A DNA stretch of 64,000 nt. It comes from Fibrobacter sp. (GTDB lineage Bacteria > Fibrobacterota > Fibrobacteria > Fibrobacterales > Fibrobacteraceae). How positions within the stretch are numbered: the first letter of the stretch is position 1; the number at the start of each line of letters is the position of its first letter. The position numbers and the translations under genes are program-made. The stretch lies in contig JAKSIF010000002.1 in NCBI GenBank assembly GCA_024398965.1, positions 62,001-126,000 of the forward strand. Reading direction: 5' to 3'. Under the pieces are notes generated by a model, which made no database searches, was not told the DNA's origin, and saw nothing but the letters and a program-made list of their open reading frames with translations. Of this stretch, positions 52,053 through 60,400 are shown piece by piece.

Positions 52053-53186
52053 CTAAAACTGGATATCCCGCAAAGATATTCTGCGATACTTGATTCGAAG
52101 AGAAACTTTACTGAAAAAATCAATCCAATAGGCGATTTCCGCCCATATGGTTTCTACAGCATCGTAGCGGAAATATTTCAGGGAATCCCGTCTTTTGCCA
52201 AACCACCAATAGAGCCATTTCAAACGGACTTTTTCAGAGTGGTATCCAAAGTTCCCGTTTTTCAAAATATCCTTCAACATCCACTCTCCGCGGAATGAAT
52301 CCGGTTTGCAGAGCATCAACGATTCATCAAGCCCGAGAGTTTGCCGAAGGACCCACATGATTGCCGCGGCGGCATGAGACAACCCCAAGGAACCTAGACG
52401 ACGAGATATTTCATTTCTGTCTTCGACAGATGAACTTCTAAGGAGAATGTAATAATCCAGCAATTGACGCAGGCCAACACCACCTGTGACAAAATGACGA
52501 TGGACATGAGACAACTGCATCGCCAAGGCAAATTTAACGTTCGGAACATAGTAGCCCTCAGGAGTCCGTTCCCGACAAGAAAGTTCGCCATTCAAAAATT
52601 TCACTAATCGTCTTGTTGAAAAGGGATTCATGTTTCCCGACGAAGGAGTAAAGTGAACTTCTACGTCAACCCCATCTTTATTTTTGGGCAAGTGTACATG
52701 ATGTTTTGTAGAATAGCCACGATTCTTGAGACCATGTTGACCAAGAAACTCTACAACACGTTTCTTTCCGCCTGACACCCAGATGTCGATGTCTCCCGGC
52801 TGCCGACAGAGCGGATTCGGGTAAAGTCTAGCGTTGGCCTGCCCTTTCAGAATAGCAGTTTGGAAATTTTCTTTTTCAAAGAAGTTCGTTTGAAGAGCAC
52901 ATTCTTTGTTCAAGAGTTCATTTAGACCGCGCACAGTCTCCGCCTCGCTGGCCCACTGGAACATCAGTTCCATGGGAGGGCGCAGTTCCTGGGGCAACTT
53001 CATCACCCCGTCAAACGCAAGCCCCAGAAGAGTCTGCCGGTCCGCCTCGTTGTAAATGCGTTCCCACTCATCCGCAGACAGCCGCGGAAACGCGCCAACA
53101 CTTGCCCCCGGACACCCAAGCGCAATACGCAACAGAAGGAAAAAATTATCGTATCGGGAAAAATCCACCGGCAAAACGATCCCCAA
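52053..53186 (-). CDS. NTP_transf_5 nucleotidyltransferase family protein
   Basis: 377 residues from TTG 53186, with AAAGG upstream. It belongs to the uncharacterised nucleotidyltransferase family PF14907: a helical N-terminal part, then AILKGQANARLYPNPLCRQP and GDIDIWV (about 113-139) with the D-x-D metal site, and a third acidic position in VDVEVHF. The family is often found near peptide-modification (lasso/RiPP) or surface polymer genes. The enzyme presumably transfers a nucleotidyl group to an unknown target. It begins 11 bases after the small gene at 53198 and is the last member of the DUF3791-DUF3990 operon. Confidence 0.75.
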   Translation of the reverse strand: MGIVLPVDFSRYDNFFLLLRIALGCPGASVGAFPRLSADEWERIYNEADRQTLLGLAFDGVMKLPQELRPPMELMFQWASEAETVRGLNELLNKECALQTNFFEKENFQTAILKGQANARLYPNPLCRQPGDIDIWVSGGKKRVVEFLGQHGLKNRGYSTKHHVHLPKNKDGVDVEVHFTPSSGNMNPFSTRRLVKFLNGELSCRERTPEGYYVPNVKFALAMQLSHVHRHFVTGGVGLRQLLDYYILLRSSSVEDRNEISRRLGSLGLSHAAAAIMWVLRQTLGLDESLMLCKPDSFRGEWMLKDILKNGNFGYHSEKVRLKWLYWWFGKRRDSLKYFRYDAVETIWAEIAYWIDFFSKVSLRIKYRRISLRDIQF

Positions 53187-53197
53187 AGCACCCTTTC

Positions 53198-53419
53198 TTA
53201 TGCATTTTGAGAAATATACTCGTCCCGAAGGATTTCATAAATATACGAGGCACTACGGGCACGCAAGCCTGTTTCCGGTTTGTTCAACGAGTCAAAAATC
53301 TTTGACTTATAAACAAAGTTAAAGGCGGTCTCCAGGTCAATTGAAAAATCATCCACAAGCAACTGGACATTCTTCTCCACAATCCTAGAAACCAAGGACT
53401 CGCTTTGCGCTGTCGTCAT
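53198..53419 (-). CDS. Small partner protein of the DUF3990 cassette
   Basis: 73 residues, alpha-helical and acidic (VEKNVQLLVDDFSIDLETAF, then SKIFDSLNKPETGLRARSAS and YIYEILRDEYIS). Small proteins with the pattern S-x2-F-x2-L-x4-TGL-x2-(Q/R)S-x2-Y(I/V)YE-x-L-x2-E are commonly encoded beside DUF3990 genes. A role as cognate inhibitor or substrate adaptor is inference. Its ATG overlaps the DUF3990 stop by one base, so synthesis is coupled to that protein. Confidence 0.6.
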   Translation of the reverse strand: MTTAQSESLVSRIVEKNVQLLVDDFSIDLETAFNFVYKSKIFDSLNKPETGLRARSASYIYEILRDEYISQNA

Positions 53420-53892
53420 TAACCTTGCCTCCGTAAATAACCTAGAGCCTTCTCTGTCAAAAAACAGAACTGATTGTTCAGGTTCTTGTACTCTAGCTCC
53501 TTCGCCAATTCATCGAGAGTTCTCAAACCATCTTCATACAAGTTCAGAAGATACGCAACGCCATCGTCCGCAATCGGTCCCTGAACAATGTCAAAGGGGT
53601 TCTGAAACTGTTGTGAACGACTTCTATTCTTGAAGATAAAGTCTGCCCATTCCTTTGTAGGACCATCAAACCGCATAACCTTGAGATTTTCGGATGCAAG
53701 TTCATTCTCGTCAAAAAAATATTCCTGGACAACAGGATTTCCACCCCAGATGTCTGAACGTTTTTTCGCCAATTCTAGAGCCTGTTCACGAATGTCGGTA
53801 ACATAGAAACCCCTGCCGAAATCCTTGTAAGGTTTCGTCTTACTCAGGTCAATCGTCGTAAATTCCGCGTTGGTTCCATGATATAGAATCAT
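53419..53892 (-). CDS. DUF3990 ADP-ribosyltransferase-like protein
   Basis: 157 residues of the DUF3990 family, which belongs to the ADP-ribosyltransferase fold. MILYHGTNAEFTTIDLSK (first NAD-contact strand, Y-H-G-T), DFGRGFYVTDIREQALELAK (second conserved block) and IVQGPIADDGVAYLL (third block with acidic residues where the catalytic Glu/Gln lies) are in the family order. Targets are unknown. It overlaps the DUF3791 gene by four bases (ATGA) and the small gene by one base. The tight coupling resembles toxin-antitoxin or effector-immunity operons, which is inference. Confidence 0.8.
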   Translation of the reverse strand: MILYHGTNAEFTTIDLSKTKPYKDFGRGFYVTDIREQALELAKKRSDIWGGNPVVQEYFFDENELASENLKVMRFDGPTKEWADFIFKNRSRSQQFQNPFDIVQGPIADDGVAYLLNLYEDGLRTLDELAKELEYKNLNNQFCFLTEKALGYLRRQG

Positions 53893-54107
53893 CCGATTGT
53901 ACCCCCGTTTCGCTTGCAGATGACAACCAGGTCGTCAAGGGCCTCGTCCGTTGGGAGAAGATGTTCCACTGCGTAATGTTCGTCAAGAAAACGAATCCCC
54001 TTAAACTGGCACAGGTATTCAGCCGCCACCTGCAGGGTAAGCTGAAAACGCTTGGCAAAAAGCCTGATGCACATGTTTATATACGGGATTTTATACTTGT
54101 TCAACAT
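53889..54107 (-). CDS. DUF3791 family protein
   Basis: 72 residues from ATG 54107, six bases after a TATATT box. It fits DUF3791, a small family nearly always next to DUF3990: MCIRLFAKRFQLTLQVAAEY, FKGIRFLDEHYAVEHLLPTD and the terminal DDLVVICKRNGGTIG. It is the first gene of the four-gene operon. It may act as antitoxin or substrate-recognition partner for the ADP-ribosyltransferase-like protein. Confidence 0.78.
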   Translation of the reverse strand: MLNKYKIPYINMCIRLFAKRFQLTLQVAAEYLCQFKGIRFLDEHYAVEHLLPTDEALDDLVVICKRNGGTIG

Positions 54108-54142
54108 ACTACGAATATAACAATATTTCCACTAATCCGCAA
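54108..54142 (-). promoter_or_regulatory. Promoter of the DUF3791-DUF3990 operon, leaderless geometry
   Basis: Minus strand: TTGCGG (54142-54137), 17-base spacer, TATATT (54119-54114), CGTAGT, ATG 54107. Its -35 begins inside the T-run of the upstream terminator, so the cassette is insulated from the peptide genes yet placed directly behind them. Confidence 0.6.
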
Positions 54143-54167
54143 AAAAACACCCTGCATTCTGCAGGGT
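54141..54167 (-). terminator. Terminator after the tandem peptide genes
   Basis: Perfect 8-bp stem ACCCTGCA / TGCAGGGT with a TTC loop, followed on the minus strand by GTTTTTTT. It is seven bases beyond the stop of the second peptide gene. Confidence 0.85.
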
Positions 54168-54173
54168 TTTGTC

Positions 54174-54344
54174 TTAATCTTGAGAGCACTGGCTGCCGAA
54201 GCAGGGAGTGATAACGTCAGGGTCACCACTTCCCGACAGCAGGCTTGCCCGCTGCTTCAGCTTGATGACCTTGAGTTTGGGCTGTACGTATTCCTTCTTT
54301 TTATTCATCTGCATTTTTGTTTCTTTGGTCTTAAACATTTTCAT
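54174..54344 (-). CDS. Short leader-type peptide B (RiPP-precursor-like)
   Basis: 56 residues from ATG 54344, preceded by AGGAGGAAA. The N-terminus is Lys-rich (MKMFKTKETKMQMNKKK). The block EYVQPKLKVIKLKQRASLLS is shared with peptide A in the form Y-x2-P-x2-KV-x2-LK-x-R-x-SLL. After GSGD comes a short divergent tail, PDVITPCFGSQCSQD, with two Cys. A conserved leader-like part plus a Cys-containing variable tail after a Gly-Ser-Gly is what one expects of a processed or modified peptide. No modifying enzyme of a known class is adjacent, so the role is inference. Alternative starts at MQMNKKK are possible. Confidence 0.65.
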   Translation of the reverse strand: MKMFKTKETKMQMNKKKEYVQPKLKVIKLKQRASLLSGSGDPDVITPCFGSQCSQD

Positions 54345-54480
54345 TTTCCTCCTGGAATCCATCCAGGGTAAATTCTCCATGATTCATACTGGCCTGCAAG
54401 AGACTTGTGCGGTGCTTCAGCGTCACCACCTTCATGCAGGGTTTTGCGTAAGATTTTCTGTCGGTTGACTTTTTTTGCAT
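54331..54480 (-). CDS. Short leader-type peptide A (RiPP-precursor-like)
   Basis: 49 residues from ATG 54480, with CAGGAAA upstream and only 12 bases after the stop of the giant gene, so it is probably in the same transcript. SYAKPCMKVVTLKHRTSLLQ matches the shared block of peptide B. The tail ASMNHGEFTLDGFQEENENV is acidic and lacks Cys. It overlaps peptide B by 14 bases in another frame. No signal peptide or membrane helix is present. It is too short for routine ORF calling, and the paralogy with peptide B is the main support. Confidence 0.6.
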   Translation of the reverse strand: MQKKSTDRKSYAKPCMKVVTLKHRTSLLQASMNHGEFTLDGFQEENENV

Positions 54481-54492
54481 TTTCCTGTCGCC

Positions 54493-57400
54493 TTATTTGA
54501 TAATCACTTTCTTGCCGTTGTTGTAGTAGGTCCCCTTGACAGTGGGCTTGCCGTTGAGGCGACGGCCCTTCATGTCAAACCAGCGGTCAGCCTTTTCAAG
54601 GGTTATATTGCCGGTGCGGGTGTTCATCTGGCCCACAAAGGTGACTTCGCCATCGGCATTGCCGAACAGGACTGCGATCACTTCGGGCACATCTTCTGCG
54701 ATAGCTCTGGATACGCCGCGGTATGCCGGAGCACGCAGCATTCCGTTGCCGGAGTTAGACTGATCTGAGGTTCTACTGAGCACAGCGCGCATGGGCTTGA
54801 CGCTCACGTCAGAACCGCCCTTCACGAAGTCACCGGCCTTGTAGATGCCATCTACATCATCGGCGGCGGCGAAGCCATAGACGCATTCCAGGGCGGTGCA
54901 ACCGTTTTCCCAATATCTGTTGGCGTAGGAGCCTGAGAATTCCCAATCGCCCACCTTGGGGTTGTTCAATTCAGCGGTCTGCACGGAAACAGGAGAACCC
55001 AAGGTCATGTTCAGATTCGTAGCTTCTTCCTTTAGGATGACGGCGTAGGGAACGCCGGCTTCCAGGGCGGCAACCTTGACTTCCGTTCTGAATTCGGCTG
55101 TATAGACACCGTCTTCCACAGTTACGCCCGTAAAGGCGTAGAAGTCTGCATTGGCCGTTGTACCTTCGTTGGTGGAGAAGGGCAGCACAATGGTATTGGC
55201 GATGTTCAGGCCTTCAGGGCTAGCCACGAAAGTGCGTTCAAATTCAACAGAGTTCACTTCCACCGGATTAGGCACATTTGCTGTTTCCGTGGAATTACCG
55301 AGAATCGTCGCCTTGGACTTGTCGGCAGCAATCACGATGGAACCGTAGTTGAATTCAATCTTTCCGCTGAAATCAGGGTAAGAAATTTCATCGGCAAGAT
55401 TCTGGCCCCAGACAGAACCGTCAATTCCATTGTGGAGAAGGGCTGCAACAGTACCATTAGAAAATTCTTCTCCAGTTTTGAAGCCGGATCCAAAAGAATC
55501 CCCATAGACTAGGGCAATCAGTTTTTCTGCAGAACCGGTCTTTGCAAAACTGTTTGTGACAGAACCGCAGTTGAAACCTATCACGCCGCCTACATAGGAG
55601 TATTCACCTGTAGTATTCACGGAACCGCTGTTGTAGCAGTTCGTGACGGAACCTTCGTTGGATCCTGTCACGCCGCCTACATTGGAGTATTCACCTGTAG
55701 TATTCACGGAACCGCTGTTGTAGCAGTTTGTGACGGAACCTTCGTTGAATCCTGTCACGCCGCCGACATAGTTTTGTCCTCGGAAGTAGGAATCCTCAAC
55801 GCCTACATTCTCAACCTTTCCGTCAGAACCTACATACCCAAACAAACCGACATTTTCTTCTGATTCATCATTGAAATACAGTCCCTTGATAGCAAAGCCT
55901 TGCCCATCGAAAGTTCCTGTATATTGTTTACTGCGGTTTCCAATGAGAGTCCAGGTCCTAAAGCTAGTTCCGTTGGTCACATTACCATCAGCATCCTTTA
56001 CCAACTGAGACTGCAATGGATTTGTTGCACTGCCGTTCACATAGATGTTTTTCGTCAGCCTGCCGCAAATACTTACTCCAGAAGGCATGTCGGCTGGAAC
56101 GCTAACAGTTCCGTTCACAAGGGCGGCAAAGCCGTACAATTGTTCTACATTAGAAATTTCGTAGCACTGATTACCAGCCAGCACAGGAATTTCTTGCCAC
56201 CTGGCATAGAAAGTCTTTGCTCCGGAGGCGTCGGCTGCGATGGAGGACACTGGTTCGCCAGAGAAGTCAGCACTGTTGTACCAACCAACAAAGCCATAGC
56301 CTTCGCGGGTAGGAATAGCAAGTGAAAGTTCTACACCCTCAAGGTAAACCGAAGGATTTGCGGAATTATCCACATCCGAGTTTATAGCATCCTTACCATT
56401 CAACTCGTATGTAATGGTATAGGCAAAACTCCACTTGGCGTAATATTTCTTTGTCCAGATGGTGTTTTCGCCAACGGTTTGCGCTGTTGCAGAAATCTGA
56501 GCGGCGGCGACGATGGTTTTGACAGCGTCACCAGAGAAGTCCTCATTTTCATACCAGCCAGCAAAGGCATAACCTTCGCGGGTGGGGATCGGCAGCTCAG
56601 TTTCGGTTCCGTAGGAATGTGTACTTGCGGCATTAGCTGCGTTAGAACCTTCGTTCAGAACATATTCAAGATTGAATTTCACTACGCCAGGCTGCAGATT
56701 TCCTTCTGCATCATAAGTGTTGGAAAGAACAGGATAAGCGTCCGTGCCAACATTCTGCCCCCAGACGTAGCCATTCGTTCCATTGTGGAGAAGTATTGCG
56801 ACGGTACCGTCATGGAATTCAGTTTCGTCCCTAAAGGCAACACCTGCTGGACTGACAAGGCCAACCGGTGATCCAGACTTTGCAAAGCAGTTCTTGATGG
56901 AACCATCGTTGATTCCGGTAACGCTACCTACAAAAATATCGCCGCCAGTGACAGAACCGCTATTGTAGCTGTTTGCGATGGAACCTACATTGATTCCAGC
57001 AACGCCACCGACATAATTATCGCCGCCAGCAACAGAACTGCTATTGTAGCTGTTTGCAATGGAACCTTGATTATATCCAGCTACGCCACCGACAACGTTT
57101 AAACCTCGGATGTAGGAATCCTCAACACCTACATTCTCAACCTTTCCGTCAGAACCTACATACCCAAACAAACCTACACTATCTTTTGATCCTTCATTGA
57201 AATACAGTCCCTTGATAGCAAAGCCTTGCCCATCGAAAGTTCCTGTATATTGTTTACTGCTGTTTCCAATGGGAGTCCAGGTCCTGAATCCGCCTTCGGT
57301 CACCGTATTCAGTTTGCCTTCGTCATCCAGCACATTCTCGTTCACCACAATTTCATTCGCCAGCTTGCCACAGATGTTTGAACCAACCGGATAACCACTG

Positions 57401-60400
57401 GGGAGTTGTGATGCCGTGATAACTCCATTCACAAGGGCCGCAAAGCTATACAGCTGATTAACGCTGGAGATTTCGAAACATTCACTGACGGTGCCCTTAT
57501 TCACCAGAGTCGGAAGTTCCTGCCACTTGGCATAGAAGGTCAATGCTCCGGTAGCGTCGTCTGCAATGGAAGCCACGGCTTCGCCAAAGAAGTCAGCACT
57601 TTTGTACCAACCCACAAAGGCATACCCCTCGCGAGTAGGAACAAGCAGCGTAGTTGGCGTACCATACTGATAATCGGTTGAACTAATTTCGCTACCATCT
57701 TCATCAACATAGGTAACCTTGAACTTAGCCAACTCAACAGTCACATCGACAGACTGTTCCTCCACGCCAAACCAGTTATCGTTTTCCTCGACCTTGTAGT
57801 AAACCGTATAATTGCCTGCAGCATCAGCGCAAGGAATATCGGTGGAATAAGCAGTCTGTGACCCGCCTTCCATTAACACGCTGTAAAGCATATCCCCAGA
57901 GTTCGAGGATCCAGAGGCTACAAGTGCGACGCATGCACCAGCGTACTTCGGATTGGCAGAAGTCGGGGGTTCAACTGTGGGCGTAGCCTTCGTGATATTA
58001 AAGGATTTTGAAACAGAACCGAATTCCGCATAATCACCCTTGAATGTAACAGTTACAGTTGCGGTGCCAACATTTATATTGTTGGAATATGAATATTCGT
58101 AGTCGGTACCTTCGGTGAAATTAAGAGAACCTAATGAAACCGTTGGCTTTGGTGTAATTGTTTCTCCTGTATATGTCTGATCCTCGACATCAAAAGCAGG
58201 GATTCCTGTATATATGATTTTACGTTCTCCATTTTCAATAATGCCGAAATAATCATTTTTACTTACAGACACATCAATATCATCGTGCATATAAATTATG
58301 CTTTCGCCGTTCTTGATGCTTGATGCATCCACCACATCGACATCGTCGTATATAGTCACAGTACCAATTTCATTCTTAGAACCATAATATGTATAACCCG
58401 TACCAATGCCATTTGCTTCTGTACCGCCAACAGCCTTTACAGAACCACCCTTAATGGTAATATTGCCAAGTCTTGCAGTTTTCGAAGTAACCTCACTAAT
58501 GATTACTCCTGTTCCGATGCCTGAACCCCACCGGGAATATCCAATTGCCGTGATATTTCCACCTTCAATTACAATATCTCCACCTATGGCATCAACATTC
58601 CATGCTTGACTCAAGCCAATACCAGCAGAATTATGATTACCCGATACGGTTAATGAACCTTCACCCCTAATTGTCAGAGTTGATCCTAAGCCTCCAACTT
58701 GAATACCAGCCTTTTGATAAGCACCAGTTACATTATTTTCACCCACAAGAGTAATGGATGCCGAACCATCACAGATAATTCCACCATTGATTGTAGCACC
58801 TGAAAGAGAAATGTTAGCCTTATCAGCAACCATCACTGTATATTGAGTTGTACCACTAAGTACATCTCCATCTACAGCAGTGAAATTATTAGTTGCTTCG
58901 GACAAATTAATAAAACTTTCACGATTTATGGTTGCAGAAATGTTTATATTAGATGTTCCTATAGTCACACCATATACACTATTTGATGCAACCAACATAT
59001 TTGTTCCATCAGAAACATCAGTTGCTGTATAAGGAAACAAAGGTCTAAACTCAACTACTGTTCCAGAAATATATTTACCGTCACCATCTGCAGGATTGGA
59101 TGTTCTAATAATTTCCATGTGCTCGGGGAAATCAACAGAATATGTTTCCGCGACCTCTGCCGCCACATTTACATCACCATCTGGCATAACAAAGGTGTAT
59201 GTACCTTCTCCTACATCAGACAATGACACTGCTCCTCCATTTATCTTTACTGATGAAGCATCAACAGCAACACCAAGAGTCAGTGTAATCAACTCTCCAG
59301 CAAGAGCATATTCTGGATTTACTGTTATATGAGCCTTAATATCATCATCAATTACAGTATGGTGATTCAAGGCTTTGGTTCGAATAATTCGCCATTCTCC
59401 TTCACCAGAATCGTCAAATATCTCATCCTTAGCAACACCAGTGACTATACTTCCTTCATTCTTAAAATTAACGGTAATATTTTCTTTATTCCCTATACAT
59501 CCAGAATTATTAGATGTTGCAACGATTTTCTTAATTCCGTTCGAAATATTAATTGTTATACTGCCAGTTCCGGATTGTCCAGCGCCAATGCCCTTTGCAT
59601 AAATAACACCACCGTTTAGATTAACGGCACTAGCTTTTCCACTTTGACCACTGCCAATCCCAGCACCACTTCCCTTAGCATCTGCTGCATCGACAATTCC
59701 ACCATTAATCGTAATCGATCCAACCGATCTAAACTGAACTGATCCAATACCAGCCCCTAGATTTCCTCGTGCTGTAATTTTTCCACCATTAATCGTTATC
59801 GAACCCGCGTCACCACTACCATACGCACACCCGATTCCCGCATATGGAGTCAACGAATTGGGAGATGAAGCATTCAACGTACCCATATTCATTTCATCTT
59901 CCGTTTGTGCATATACATTAAAAGATGCTGTTGTTGCTACAGTGATTCCTTTATTTGCATTAAGTGTTTTACCATTTGCCAATATCAAATGAACTTCACC
60001 ATTTACAGTAATACGATCATCAACTGTTACATCTTCATAGACAACATACCAACCTTCATCCCATGTAGTCATACTGCTTGTAACTTTCGTTGCGTCCTCC
60101 ATCAATCGCACCATATTTCCATCAGAATTCAGATACGAAACAACCTGCGTCTCGGCTTCTATTATTTCCGTTGTCAAATCGGCATCTAAGAAAAACTTGC
60201 CGCATACAGAGCACTGCCAGTATTCAATATGATTCGCGTCAGCTTCATGATGCTCAGTTACATGAGCCAACATCGCTGTCACACATTCATCTACATCTAA
60301 CCCTATTTCACCATTCTCGTCTTCAAAATATTTTCCATCCCCACGAAGATAACATTCTCTCAATACACCTTGCTGGGTGCAAGTTGCCGACTGCGGAGTG

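Noticed and set aside
55602-55760. CRISPR-like array of repeats
   Set aside because: The repeat units are in frame, encode GLUG modules and have no unique spacers between them.
59375-59400. GGTTCGAAT-like motif suggesting a tRNA T-arm
   Set aside because: It lies within the coding sequence of the giant protein and no acceptor, D or anticodon stems surround it.
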